From positions 1-13,115 of the forward strand of contig JAGBNT010000033.1 in NCBI GenBank assembly GCA_017634255.1: a stretch of DNA of 13,115 bases, in the 5' to 3' direction. The notes under the pieces are model-generated. The model was given only the letters and a program-made list of their open reading frames with translations. It was not told the DNA's origin and did not search any database. Position 1 is the stretch's first letter. The number at the start of each line of letters is the position of its first letter. Origin of the DNA: Lachnospiraceae bacterium. Lineage in GTDB: Bacteria > Bacillota_A > Clostridia > Lachnospirales > Lachnospiraceae. The position numbers and the translations under genes were made by a program. This document shows positions 1 to 6,811 of this stretch, one piece after another.

Positions 1-6
1 AAAATG

Positions 7-169
7 ACCGGCTGATGTTACTGTTCACAGGTGAACTGCGCATTTACTGCGCAGTTACGCCCCAATGTGTTGTGGTTTAAATGGGTTTTGCCCCATCGCC
101 GAAGGCGATTTAATTGGCAAAACCCGTTACGTTCGCAGCCTGAAAGGCTGTGAACAGTAACCGGTTGAT
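7..169. repeat. Folded MITE-like element with terminal inverted repeats
   Basis: This gene-free stretch is bounded by a perfect 14-bp inverted repeat, GTTACTGTTCACAG at 17-30 and its complement at 148-161. Just outside lie near-identical direct repeats, CCGGCTGAT (8-16) and CCGGTTGAT (161-169), 8 of 9 bases matching, which resemble a target-site duplication. Inside are further hairpins: a perfect 9-bp stem 34-42/48-56 with a 5-nt loop; a stem 82-92/116-126 (one G-T pair) enclosing a 6-bp stem 95-100/104-109 with a GAA loop; and a 6-bp stem 136-141/145-150, also with a GAA loop. The last competes with the inner end of the outer stem. No reading frame inside looks coding. It could be a non-autonomous mobile repeat, a structured RNA, or a DNA cruciform. 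Mobility is inferred from the ends only. Confidence 0.6.
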
Positions 170-191
170 CAGCGGATTTGAAAATGCGGAG

Positions 192-220
192 TTGATAGTT
201 TATTTTTCTTGTGTTATAAG
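192..220 (+). promoter_or_regulatory. Predicted sigma-70/SigA-type promoter for the EamA exporter
   Basis: TTGATA at 192-197 and TATAAG at 215-220 are separated by exactly 17 nt. The -10 box is preceded by TGT (212-214), an extended -10 motif. Transcription would start near 227, leaving a leader of about 40 nt before the start codon at 266. The site lies just outside the folded element at 7-169, so that element would be upstream of the transcript rather than part of it. Confidence 0.5.
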
Positions 221-250
221 TTCTTTCGTAAGAAAAAGAGAAGCTTTGAC

Positions 251-256
251 AGGAGG
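251..256 (+). promoter_or_regulatory. Ribosome binding site deciding the GTG start at 266
   Basis: AGGAGG lies 9 nt before GTG 266. The frame is open further upstream to a TTG at 209, but that codon overlaps the predicted -10 region and has no Shine-Dalgarno sequence. The in-frame TTG at 260 is only 3 nt from AGGAGG, too close. GTG 266 is therefore the best start. Confidence 0.7.
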
Positions 257-265
257 AAGTTGGTT

Positions 266-1228
266 GTGAGCGGATTATTTAAAAGGGACAGGAGCAAATC
301 GATATGGGCGTTTTTTCCGGTGACATTGCTGACTGCCATATTTTGCTGTGTACTCTGGGGAAGTGCTACTCCGGCAATAAAGATAGCTTATCAGATATTC
401 AATATAGCTGCGGACGATACTGCGTCCCGTATTCTGCTGGCAGGAGCCAGATTTATGATAGCCGGGGTAATGACGATAGCCTTCGGCTCAATAATAGCGC
501 GAAGATTCCTTTTCCCTAAGAAGGGCTCCTTTAAGCTTATTCTGGTGCTTTCACTGTTTCAGACTGTAGGACAATATTACTTTTTCTTTATGTCCCTGGC
601 AAATACCTCCGGAGTGCGGGGCTCTATAATAAACGCCTCCGGCAACTTTTTTACCATCCTTTTCGCAGCGTACATATTCAGGCTTGAAAAAATGACGCTT
701 AAGAAATTTGCAGGCTGCATGTGCGGTTTTATAGGAGTGATATTGATACTTAGCGGCGGGAACTTAAGCTTTTCCCAGGGAGAGATAACCCTGGCGGGAG
801 AGGGGGCAATGATAGCCGCGGATTTTTTCTATGCGCTGTCGGGCTGCTGCATTAAGATATTCTCAAAGGATGAAAATCCGGTGGTCTTAAGCGGCTATCA
901 GTTCTTTATCGGCGGAGCGATACTCGCGATCATCGGTTCCCTGATGGGTGGAAACCTGATCTTCTACAGTACAGGCTGTGTATTAAACCTGCTCTATATG
1001 GGCTTTATCTCCGCCGGCGCCTATACCCTGTGGGGTGTGCTTTTAAAATATAATCCCGTAAGCCGGGTATCAATTTTGGGCTTCATAAATCCGGTAATGG
1101 GTGTCCTGCTTTCGGCGATATTCCTTGGAGAGAATCAGGAGGCATTTTCACTCATAGGTCTTGGAGCTCTTGTGCTCGTTTCCCTGGGGATAATTATTGT
1201 GAATGCAGAAACGAAGAAAATAGTGTAA
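266..1228 (+). CDS. EamA-family (DMT superfamily) membrane transporter
   Basis: From GTG 266 the protein has 320 residues and is almost entirely hydrophobic, with about ten predicted membrane helices arranged as two EamA repeats (roughly residues 13-155 and 175-315). The first helix contains LWGSATPAIK, typical of the start of an EamA domain, and the last repeat contains LGENQ followed by a long helix, also typical. Positively charged loops such as ARRFLFPKK fit inside-positive topology. Family members are inner-membrane exporters of small metabolites, amino acids or drugs; the substrate cannot be read from the sequence. It has its own promoter (192-220). The next gene begins 76 nt downstream after a strong hairpin, so whether they share a transcript is open. 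Confidence 0.92.
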   Translation: MSGLFKRDRSKSIWAFFPVTLLTAIFCCVLWGSATPAIKIAYQIFNIAADDTASRILLAGARFMIAGVMTIAFGSIIARRFLFPKKGSFKLILVLSLFQTVGQYYFFFMSLANTSGVRGSIINASGNFFTILFAAYIFRLEKMTLKKFAGCMCGFIGVILILSGGNLSFSQGEITLAGEGAMIAADFFYALSGCCIKIFSKDENPVVLSGYQFFIGGAILAIIGSLMGGNLIFYSTGCVLNLLYMGFISAGAYTLWGVLLKYNPVSRVSILGFINPVMGVLLSAIFLGENQEAFSLIGLGALVLVSLGIIIVNAETKKIV

Positions 1229-1230
1229 AA

Positions 1231-1270
1231 TATAGGATATTGAATTTCATCGGAAATTCAATATCCTATA
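1231..1270. repeat. 17-bp perfect hairpin, TATAG...CTATA family
   Basis: The arms at 1231-1247 and 1254-1270 are perfectly complementary over 17 bp with a 6-nt loop (CATCGG). The hairpin begins 3 nt after the exporter stop codon and ends 34 nt before the next start. The stem is AT-rich and the following bases are not a clean T run, so it is not a textbook terminator, though it could end or stabilise the upstream mRNA. Its outer ends, TATAG and CTATA, are shared with the hairpins at 4741-4776 and 8632-8662. Its core (1239-1260) recurs at 6722-6743. Confidence 0.85.
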
Positions 1271-1304
1271 ATATATTAAAATTTTAAGGAGGAAGTATCC
1301 AATT

Positions 1305-2492
1305 ATGGAAAAAGGAAAAAAGATCATATCAACAATACTGGCACTGTCGATGGCAGTATCTTTGCTTGCGGGCTGCACGATAAGTGTGGACCCGAATACA
1401 GGGGACGTAAATATCAACAGCTCAGAGGCTGAGGTCAACGCAGTAAGAGGCGGGGAGATAATAGATTTTCCCGGAAGTACTTCCGTAGAAGCTTCCGTGG
1501 CAGAGGAAGAGGCAACGCTTGATTACTGGACAGAGGGCTCCGCTGTAGCGGCAGAGATAAAGCAGTATGTGGCAGATGTGACCAATCCCGAGTCTGATAA
1601 GTTCATACCTGAAGAAGATCGTATAGTATGCTTTGATCTGGACGGAACCCTGATCGGTGAGCTTTATCCGTCTTATTTTGAGTATATGATGTTTATACAC
1701 AGAGCGCTTTATGACGATAGCTTTAAGGCACCCGACGATATGAAGAAATTTGCACAAGAGCTTGAAGAGGGCATCTATACAGGTCAAATGCCTGACAATA
1801 ACGAAAGACTCCATGCAAAATTCGCAGGACAGGCCTATGCGGGAATGACTCCTGATGAGCTTAAGGCATATACGCAGGAGTTTATGCTGACAGAGGCAGA
1901 GGGCTTTAACAACCTGACAAGGGGAGAGGCATTCTATCTTCCCATGGTATCTTTGGTCAACTATCTTACGGCACATGATTTTATCTGCTATATCGTCAGC
2001 GGCTCCGACCGTACAGTTGTAAGAGGCATAATCGAGAACAATCTTCCGATACCCTCGAACAGGGTTATAGGAATGAGTTATTCAATGGTTGCATCTGGTC
2101 AGGACGGAAAAGACGGGCTCGATTACCTGTATGCTCCCGATGACAAGGTTATACTGGGAGGAGATCTTATAATCAAGACAATCAAGATGAATAAGGTTAG
2201 CCAGATCGCACTGGAGATAGGAAAGGTTCCTGTACTTGCTTTCGGAAACAGCTCGGGAGATCTGTCCATGGCTCAGTATACTGTAAGCAACGATAAGTAT
2301 GAGGGCAAGGCATTCATTATCCTTTGTGACGATACACAAAGAGAGCTTGGAAAGCCTGATAAGGCGGCTTCTCTTAAGAAGACCTGCGATGAGCTTGGTC
2401 TTGGAACGATATCCATGCGCGACGATTTTGCTACCATATACGGTGACGACGTTACACTGGCTGAAGAAGAGGCTGAAGAGAAGGCTTCATAA
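1305..2492 (+). CDS. Exported HAD-superfamily phosphatase, lipoprotein
   Basis: The 395-residue protein starts with a lipoprotein signal peptide: basic MEKGKK, a hydrophobic run, and lipobox LLAGC with the acylated cysteine at residue 24. An acidic linker follows. The HAD fold shows motif I FDLDGT with nucleophile Asp111 and general acid Asp113, motif II VSGSD with Ser232, a motif III lysine candidate (Lys291), and motif IV GNSSGD ending at Asp319. The spacing between motifs I and II indicates an inserted cap, as in the SerB-like group, and the whole resembles exported phosphatases that act on small phosphomonoesters. The enzyme should sit on the outer face of the membrane; its substrate is unknown. 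The tail is rich in Glu and Ala. AAGGAGG at 1286-1292 precedes the ATG by 12 nt. A clear terminator lies about 90 nt after the stop. Confidence 0.87.
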   Translation: MEKGKKIISTILALSMAVSLLAGCTISVDPNTGDVNINSSEAEVNAVRGGEIIDFPGSTSVEASVAEEEATLDYWTEGSAVAAEIKQYVADVTNPESDKFIPEEDRIVCFDLDGTLIGELYPSYFEYMMFIHRALYDDSFKAPDDMKKFAQELEEGIYTGQMPDNNERLHAKFAGQAYAGMTPDELKAYTQEFMLTEAEGFNNLTRGEAFYLPMVSLVNYLTAHDFICYIVSGSDRTVVRGIIENNLPIPSNRVIGMSYSMVASGQDGKDGLDYLYAPDDKVILGGDLIIKTIKMNKVSQIALEIGKVPVLAFGNSSGDLSMAQYTVSNDKYEGKAFIILCDDTQRELGKPDKAASLKKTCDELGLGTISMRDDFATIYGDDVTLAEEEAEEKAS

Positions 2493-2584
2493 AGGGAATA
2501 AGGATGGTTCTCAATGGCGACTATTGAGATAACACCTTAAACAATAAAGACCTGTCCTGGAGAAAGGGAATAGGGTAAGTACAA

Positions 2585-2614
2585 AAAAGAGCGGTTGACA
2601 GCAGCCGCTCTTTT
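2585..2614 (+). terminator. Intrinsic terminator after the HAD lipoprotein gene
   Basis: AAAAGAGCGG (2585-2594) pairs perfectly with CCGCTCTTTT (2605-2614) around a 10-nt loop. The GC-rich inner stem is flanked by an A run on the left and a T run on the right, the classical shape. The A/T symmetry means it could also work in the other direction, but no minus-strand gene ends here. The upstream 2493-2584 stretch contains no gene. Confidence 0.8.
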
Positions 2615-2626
2615 GCATCGCTAAGC

Positions 2627-2704
2627 CGCGCAGAGGAATAATTCGGCATAGCCACGCCGAGGAATAATTCGGCAGAGTCGCGCAGAGGAATCATTCCGGC
2701 TGCA
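2627..2704. repeat. Three tandem copies of a 26-bp repeat
   Basis: The copies lie at 2627-2652, 2653-2678 and 2679-2704 with no spacers. Copies 1 and 2 match at 22 of 26 positions. Copy 3 matches copy 1 at 17 of the first 18 positions and then diverges. Each holds a small dyad, GAAT-A-ATTC in the first two and GGAAT-C-ATTCC in the third, centred at 2640, 2666 and 2692. The array is flanked by TGCATCG at 2614-2620 and 2701-2707. A period of 26 is not a multiple of three, and no reading frame crosses it convincingly. It lies between the terminator and the next gene and could be an operator array or a slippage-prone repeat. Confidence 0.8.
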
Positions 2705-2736
2705 TCGTCTTAATTTATGCAGGATCTAAAAATATT

Positions 2737-4254
2737 ATGATAAATTTAAAAAAGCTTTTTAAAGGCATACTTATAATCTGCGCCGTATTTTTTGTTTTTG
2801 TGGCGCTTCTGCTGCTGATGTTTCTATATGTGACAAAATGGAGACTGACAGAGGTGGGAAGGGAGGCTTCGCCTGACGGGAGGTACGAGCTCTTGTTTCA
2901 GGCAAAGGGCGAGGCGGACTGGCCCTTCGGAAATTCCCATGCCCGGGTTACCCTCTCGGAAGGAAAGGAGATAATAACCCGGTTTGACGTTCATATAGCC
3001 GATGACGGAGCCTCCTTCAGGCAGAGCAATTATTCGGTGGAGTGGTATCCGGCAGGTGCAGTAGTTACCTTTACTGGCAGCGAGCAGGCGGATGAGGTTT
3101 ACGAGCTCTTGTTTGACGGGAGCGAGAGCTTTGGCGGATATACTAAGGAAGAGGCATCCGGGATACTTAAGGACAGATATGGCATAAATATTGAAAACAT
3201 CACTTTAAACGGGGATATGTTCAGGGTACATGCTGGCAGGATAGCTTTTTTTGCCAGGAATAAATTATCGCTTCAAGACAGCTACCCAATGGAAGCCTTT
3301 AAGACCATAACTGATAGGATATTTCAGGACAGGATACAAAGGAGCGTGGAGTGGAGAGAGCAGCCTCAGGGCGACGACGACCTGGATAAAGTGTATCAGC
3401 CGGTTATTTATCTATACGGGGGAAGTCAGGATATTACGCTGTATTGCAGCGATGTCTGTGACTGGCTTTCGTTCTGCCTCGCGGAGCTTCCTTATGAAAA
3501 ATTCCGTAAGGTGTATACGGGCTTTATTCCGAATGTGGGAGGCGTGGAACATCCTGTCTTTTATTATGACAGCTTTCTTACAGGAGGCTTTGACAGGGAG
3601 GGCTTTTACCGGGCTTTATACATTTATGTGGACCAGCAGCTTAGTGCAATGAATACCGTGGAATCCAGGACAGAGGAGTACGTATCTTCCTCAGTGCCGG
3701 AGTATGATGACTCTACAATAGAAGCCTGGGCGGATATCGAAGAGGACTGCGCCTATAGCTTTGCCGATGGGAGAGTCTATAAAATGGTTCCCGTGGACAG
3801 GGCGCTGGGAAGCAGCTACTACGTCCTGCTCTTAGTTAAGGGAGAAGGAAAGGACAGGGAGGTTGAGCTTATAAATCCGGATCCTTTTATCGGCTCCGGA
3901 GGGGAAGCGTCATGGCTTAAGTTTTTAGATGACGGAAAGCTTGGATTTTCGTGCCTTACTTATAACGGAGGGGATGATGCCCTCTTTTTCAGGACGGAGG
4001 ACGGCGGTGAGCATTATCAGCTGATAAACTATCCTTCAGCAATGGTAGAGCTTCCGGACGGAACGATCTATAATCCCTTTGTAATACCGGCAGATGTCTG
4101 GGAGGAGGATGGAAGTCTGTTCATGACAGCGGCTCAGGGAGCTAATGGGGATTACCACGGTAAGGACAACAAGGAACGAGTGGCAGGTCTTTATGAGTCA
4201 AAGGATAATGGAAAGACATTTGTATTTGTCAGGGAAACAGCAGTTGGAAATTGA
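2737..4254 (+). CDS. Membrane-anchored extracytoplasmic protein of unknown function with Asp-box motifs
   Basis: I do not recognise this 505-residue protein as a named family. Residues 10-32 form one membrane helix after a basic N-terminus, so most of the protein should lie outside the membrane. Residues 43-130 (starting at SPDGRYEL) look like a small beta-rich domain. The middle part (about 140-320) is of mixed composition. The last third is beta-rich and carries a full Asp-box, SKDNGKTF (488-495), and a degenerate one, TEDGGEHY (420-427), as in sialidase/BNR-type propeller blades; two boxes alone do not make a full propeller or an enzyme. The Shine-Dalgarno is weak (AGGA, 2721-2724, 12 nt away). 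dtd starts 22 nt downstream, so they are probably cotranscribed. A start at ATG 2737 is supported by the N-terminal helix. Confidence 0.75.
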   Translation: MINLKKLFKGILIICAVFFVFVALLLLMFLYVTKWRLTEVGREASPDGRYELLFQAKGEADWPFGNSHARVTLSEGKEIITRFDVHIADDGASFRQSNYSVEWYPAGAVVTFTGSEQADEVYELLFDGSESFGGYTKEEASGILKDRYGINIENITLNGDMFRVHAGRIAFFARNKLSLQDSYPMEAFKTITDRIFQDRIQRSVEWREQPQGDDDLDKVYQPVIYLYGGSQDITLYCSDVCDWLSFCLAELPYEKFRKVYTGFIPNVGGVEHPVFYYDSFLTGGFDREGFYRALYIYVDQQLSAMNTVESRTEEYVSSSVPEYDDSTIEAWADIEEDCAYSFADGRVYKMVPVDRALGSSYYVLLLVKGEGKDREVELINPDPFIGSGGEASWLKFLDDGKLGFSCLTYNGGDDALFFRTEDGGEHYQLINYPSAMVELPDGTIYNPFVIPADVWEEDGSLFMTAAQGANGDYHGKDNKERVAGLYESKDNGKTFVFVRETAVGN

Positions 4255-4276
4255 AAAATTAAAGCGAGGTTGACAG

Positions 4277-4732
4277 ATGAGATTTGTTATACAGGTGGTG
4301 TCGGAGGCAAGTGTAAGTGTTGACGGCGAAATAAAGGGAAGCATAGGAAAGGGCTTTTTGGTACTGGTGGGAGTGGGACAAAATGATGATGAAAGGGTGG
4401 CAGACAAGCTTGTCGGCAAGATGCTCGGGCTTCGCATATTCCCCGATGAAAACGGAAAAACAAATCTCTCGCTGGCAGATGTAGGGGGAGAGCTTCTTAT
4501 CATATCCCAGTTTACCCTGTACGCGGACTGCAGGAAGGGAAACAGGCCTTCATTTATCAAAGCGGGAGCTCCGGATGTGGCTGAAAGGCTCTATGATTAT
4601 GTGGTAAAGATAAGCAGGGAGAGGGTGGAGAAGGTTGAAACCGGAGTGTTCGGGGCAGAAATGAAGATAAGCCTGGTAAATGAAGGTCCGTTTACGATCA
4701 TTCTGGATTCGGAGGATATAATAAAGGCTTAA
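4277..4732 (+). CDS. dtd: D-aminoacyl-tRNA deacylase
   Basis: The 151 residues match the usual length of DTD and contain both signature motifs: SQFT at residues 77-80, followed by the typical [13 protein letters not shown] stretch, and the Gly-cisPro motif in NEGPFT with Gly137-Pro138. The enzyme is a cytoplasmic homodimer that hydrolyses D-amino acids (and glycine mischarged on tRNA-Ala) from tRNA, a proofreading step outside the synthetases. Active sites form at the dimer interface, where the Gly-cisPro motif of one subunit reaches the other. The motif here is NEGPFT, a small variation on the common NxGPVT form. GAGG at 4266-4269 precedes the ATG by 7 nt. It lies 22 nt after the Asp-box protein gene and probably shares its transcript. 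Confidence 0.97.
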   Translation: MRFVIQVVSEASVSVDGEIKGSIGKGFLVLVGVGQNDDERVADKLVGKMLGLRIFPDENGKTNLSLADVGGELLIISQFTLYADCRKGNRPSFIKAGAPDVAERLYDYVVKISRERVEKVETGVFGAEMKISLVNEGPFTIILDSEDIIKA

Positions 4733-4740
4733 GACAAATT

Positions 4741-4776
4741 TATAGTAAGCGTCAAAAGCCTATGTCGCTTACTATA
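4741..4776. repeat. 11-bp perfect hairpin, TATAG...CTATA family
   Basis: TATAGTAAGCG (4741-4751) pairs perfectly with CGCTTACTATA (4766-4776) across a 14-nt loop. It begins 9 nt after the dtd stop and ends 23 nt before the next start, just upstream of its ribosome binding site. No T run follows. The left arm matches that of the hairpin at 8632-8662 at 9 of 11 positions. Confidence 0.85.
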
Positions 4777-4799
4777 TAAATAATTAAGGAGGAATTTAT

Positions 4800-5438
4800 A
4801 TGAGCAAAAAAATTGTTGTCGTTAATGCAGGACCCAGAAAGGGGTGGAACACAGACATTATTCTCACCGAGGCTTCCAAAGGAGCTGAAAGCGCGGGGGC
4901 AGAGATCATACGCTTTGACCTGTTCAGGCTTGAAAGATACACAGGATGTATTTCCTGCTTTGGCTGCAAGAAGGAAAAATTTAAAGGTCACTGTATCTGT
5001 AAGGACGGGCTAACTCCGGTGCTGGATGCCATACGTGAATCGGACGGTCTTATCATCGGTTCGCCCAATTATCTTTCAAATCTGACTGCGTCCTTCAGGG
5101 CGCTTTACGAGAGATTGATATTCCAGAACCTGACTTACAACGTGGAGACACCCTGCTGCAATGAGCATCCGATACCGGTGCTGCTCGTAATGACAAGCAA
5201 TGCTCCTGAGATGATGTACAGAGAGCTCATTGACAGCTATAAGCAGACCTTAAATTCTTTTGTCGGACCGACGGAGGTTCTTATAAGCGGAGATACGCTG
5301 CAGCTTAAGGATTACGGCAAAACAGACTGGCCCTGGACAATGTTTGACCCCGAGGCTAAACAGAAAAGGCATGACACGGTATTTCCGGAGGAGTGCAGGA
5401 AGGCATTTGAGCTCGGAACCACACTGTTTAAGGTCTGA
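4800..5438 (+). CDS. Iron-sulfur flavoprotein-type / NADPH-dependent FMN reductase-like protein
   Basis: The 212-residue protein has a flavodoxin-like fold. It opens with a beta strand and glycine-containing loop (IVVVNAGPRKGWNT, residues 5-18), where FMN phosphate is usually bound. The GSPNYLSNLTASFRALYERL segment in the middle is typical of the NADPH-dependent FMN reductase family. Between them is a cysteine cluster, Cys50-x2-Cys53-x2-Cys56-x8-Cys65-x-Cys67, similar to the compact 4Fe-4S site of archaeal and clostridial iron-sulfur flavoproteins. It is probably a cytoplasmic electron carrier or reductase in anaerobic metabolism or oxidant defence; partner and substrate are unknown. AAGGAGG (4786-4792) lies 7 nt before the ATG. 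The next gene, also an Fe-S redox protein, begins 40 nt after its stop, so they probably form an operon. Confidence 0.87.
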   Translation: MSKKIVVVNAGPRKGWNTDIILTEASKGAESAGAEIIRFDLFRLERYTGCISCFGCKKEKFKGHCICKDGLTPVLDAIRESDGLIIGSPNYLSNLTASFRALYERLIFQNLTYNVETPCCNEHPIPVLLVMTSNAPEMMYRELIDSYKQTLNSFVGPTEVLISGDTLQLKDYGKTDWPWTMFDPEAKQKRHDTVFPEECRKAFELGTTLFKV

Positions 5439-5478
5439 TATAATGGATTAACCGTATTTAAGGAAGGAGAAGTCATTT

Positions 5479-6624
5479 ATGAGATATCGTACTCTTGGAA
5501 AAACGGGACTAAAGGTAAGTGAGATAGGCTTTGGGGGAGAGTGGCTCGAGCGCCACGATGAGGATGAGGCGGTGCAGCTTGTAAAGTACGCCGGTGAAAA
5601 GGGAATAAATATCATAGACTGCTGGATGCCGGACCCGAAGTCCAGAGACATTATCGGAAAGGGAATGGAGGGACACAGGAGCGAATGGATAGTTCAGGGT
5701 CATATCGGCTCCACCTATCAGGATGGACAGTATGTCCGCACCAGAGATATGAAATATGTTGTACCTGCCTTTGAAGATATCCTTAAGCGGATGAAGACTG
5801 ATTACATAGATCTGGGAATGATACACTATGTAGATTCTAAAGAGGACTGGGATGTCTGCATGAATACGGATTATATAAGCTATGTGCACCGTCTCCATGA
5901 TGAGGGTGTGATAAAGCATATCGGACTTTCCACCCACAATCCCAGGATCGCAAAAATGGCTGTGGAGACCGGCTTTATAGAGATGATACTTTTTTCGATA
6001 AATCCTGCCTTTGATATGAGACCTGCCACAGAGGATCTCGATTCCATGTTTGAAGGGTACGACAACGCGGATTTTGCGGGGATCGACCCGGAAAGAGCGG
6101 CTCTTTACAGCTTATGCGAGGAAAAGAATGTGGGTATAACCGTCATGAAGGGATTTTTCGGAGGAAGGCTCTTTGACGCCAAGACCTCTCCGTTCGGGGT
6201 AGCGTTCACGCCCTTAAAGTGTATTCATTACTCGCTGACCAGACCCGGAGTTTCCTCCATACTTTGCGGCTATGATACAAAGGAGCAGGTGGATGAGGCG
6301 ATTTCATATGAAAATGCATCAGCTGAGGAGATGGACTATGCCTCCGTTATAGCCAATGCTCCGCTTCATTCCTACAGCGGACAGTGTACATACTGCGGAC
6401 ACTGCAAGCCCTGTCCGGTGAATATCGATATTGCAATGGTGAATAAATTTTATGACCTTGCCGTGCAGCAGCCGGAGGAGCCCGAAAGCGTTAGCTCCCA
6501 TTACAGGGCGCTCGACATCACGGCGTCAGCCTGTGTCGGCTGCAGGAGCTGTGAGGACAGATGTCCCTTTGGTGTAAAGGTTTCCGAGAGGATGAAGGCT
6601 GCGGCGAAGCTCTTCGGGTGCTGA
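5479..6624 (+). CDS. Aldo/keto reductase-ferredoxin fusion with a degenerate active site
   Basis: Residues 1 to about 285 form an aldo/keto reductase barrel: it opens MRYRTLGKTGLKVSEIGFGG and includes YIDLGMIH and IKHIGLSTHNP strands typical of the family. The C-terminus holds two 4Fe-4S motifs: Cys303-x2-Cys306-x2-Cys309-x2-Cys312-Pro and Cys352-x2-Cys355-x2-Cys358-x3-Cys362-Pro. The usual catalytic tetrad is Asp, Tyr, Lys, His. Asp47 and His116 are in place, but the position expected for Tyr is Asp52 (DCWMPDP) and the expected Lys is about His75 (VQGHIGS). Ordinary NADPH-dependent carbonyl reduction is therefore doubtful; an electron-transfer or other redox role via the clusters is more likely, though not shown. 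AAGGAG (5464-5469) sits 9 nt before the ATG. It follows the Fe-S flavoprotein gene by 40 nt. No clear terminator follows. Confidence 0.9.
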   Translation: MRYRTLGKTGLKVSEIGFGGEWLERHDEDEAVQLVKYAGEKGINIIDCWMPDPKSRDIIGKGMEGHRSEWIVQGHIGSTYQDGQYVRTRDMKYVVPAFEDILKRMKTDYIDLGMIHYVDSKEDWDVCMNTDYISYVHRLHDEGVIKHIGLSTHNPRIAKMAVETGFIEMILFSINPAFDMRPATEDLDSMFEGYDNADFAGIDPERAALYSLCEEKNVGITVMKGFFGGRLFDAKTSPFGVAFTPLKCIHYSLTRPGVSSILCGYDTKEQVDEAISYENASAEEMDYASVIANAPLHSYSGQCTYCGHCKPCPVNIDIAMVNKFYDLAVQQPEEPESVSSHYRALDITASACVGCRSCEDRCPFGVKVSERMKAAAKLFGC

Positions 6625-6712
6625 GGAACTGTTCAAGCTATTTGTGAAGTGCTCCCCTTAGAAAAGCTGCAAGATCCGGCTTTGTTGTAAACAACCCTGA
6701 TTTTTGGTATAT

Positions 6713-6718
6713 TATAAT
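6713..6718 (+). promoter_or_regulatory. Candidate -10 box upstream of the beta-helix lipoprotein gene
   Basis: A perfect TATAAT lies here, about 94 nt before the start codon at 6812. No convincing -35 box sits at 16-18 nt; TTGTAA (6685-6690) is 22 nt away. The box is inside a small dyad, GGTAT (6706-6710) and ATACC (6717-6721). The rest of 6625-6811 holds no gene and no clear terminator for the upstream reductase. Confidence 0.3.
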
Positions 6719-6721
6719 ACC

Positions 6722-6743
6722 ATTGAATTTTATCGGTAATTCA
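6722..6743 (+). repeat. Second copy of the 22-nt core of the hairpin at 1231-1270
   Basis: This stretch matches 1239-1260 at 20 of 22 positions, both including TTGAATTT and ATCGG. Here it keeps a 6-bp stem (TGAATT 6724-6729 with AATTCA 6738-6743), but the flanking arms that extend the first copy to 17 bp are absent. Both copies lie upstream of a lipoprotein gene. This one begins 4 nt after the candidate -10 box, so it would be close to the 5' end of the transcript. Confidence 0.6.
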
Positions 6744-6811
6744 TACGAGAACGCTTATACGTGTCAGCAGGATATGGTGGAAGGTAAATTACGTAAAGGG
6801 GGATATATGGT

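Noticed and set aside
17..161. tRNA or known riboswitch from the branched fold
   Set aside because: The arms do not fit tRNA lengths, there is no recognisable anticodon or T-loop, and the promoter for the downstream gene lies after the fold, so it is not a leader element of that gene.
209..265. Longer exporter N-terminus from a TTG start at 209
   Set aside because: The codon overlaps the predicted -10 region, lacks a ribosome binding site, and adds a very basic, atypical leader. GTG 266 has AGGAGG at the right distance.
1422..1976. 184-codon minus-strand frame opposite the HAD lipoprotein gene
   Set aside because: It is antisense to a gene with all HAD motifs, shows no family features, and is rich in Cys, His, Ile and Leu as expected of a shadow frame.
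2627..2704. CRISPR array
   Set aside because: The repeats are contiguous with no spacers, and no cas gene is present.
5509..5937. 142-codon minus-strand frame opposite the aldo/keto reductase
   Set aside because: It is wholly inside a well-supported gene and has no recognisable domain or ribosome binding site.
6685..6718. Complete promoter using TTGTAA and TATAAT
   Set aside because: The 22-nt spacer is outside the usual 16-18 nt range. Only the -10 box is reported, at low confidence.
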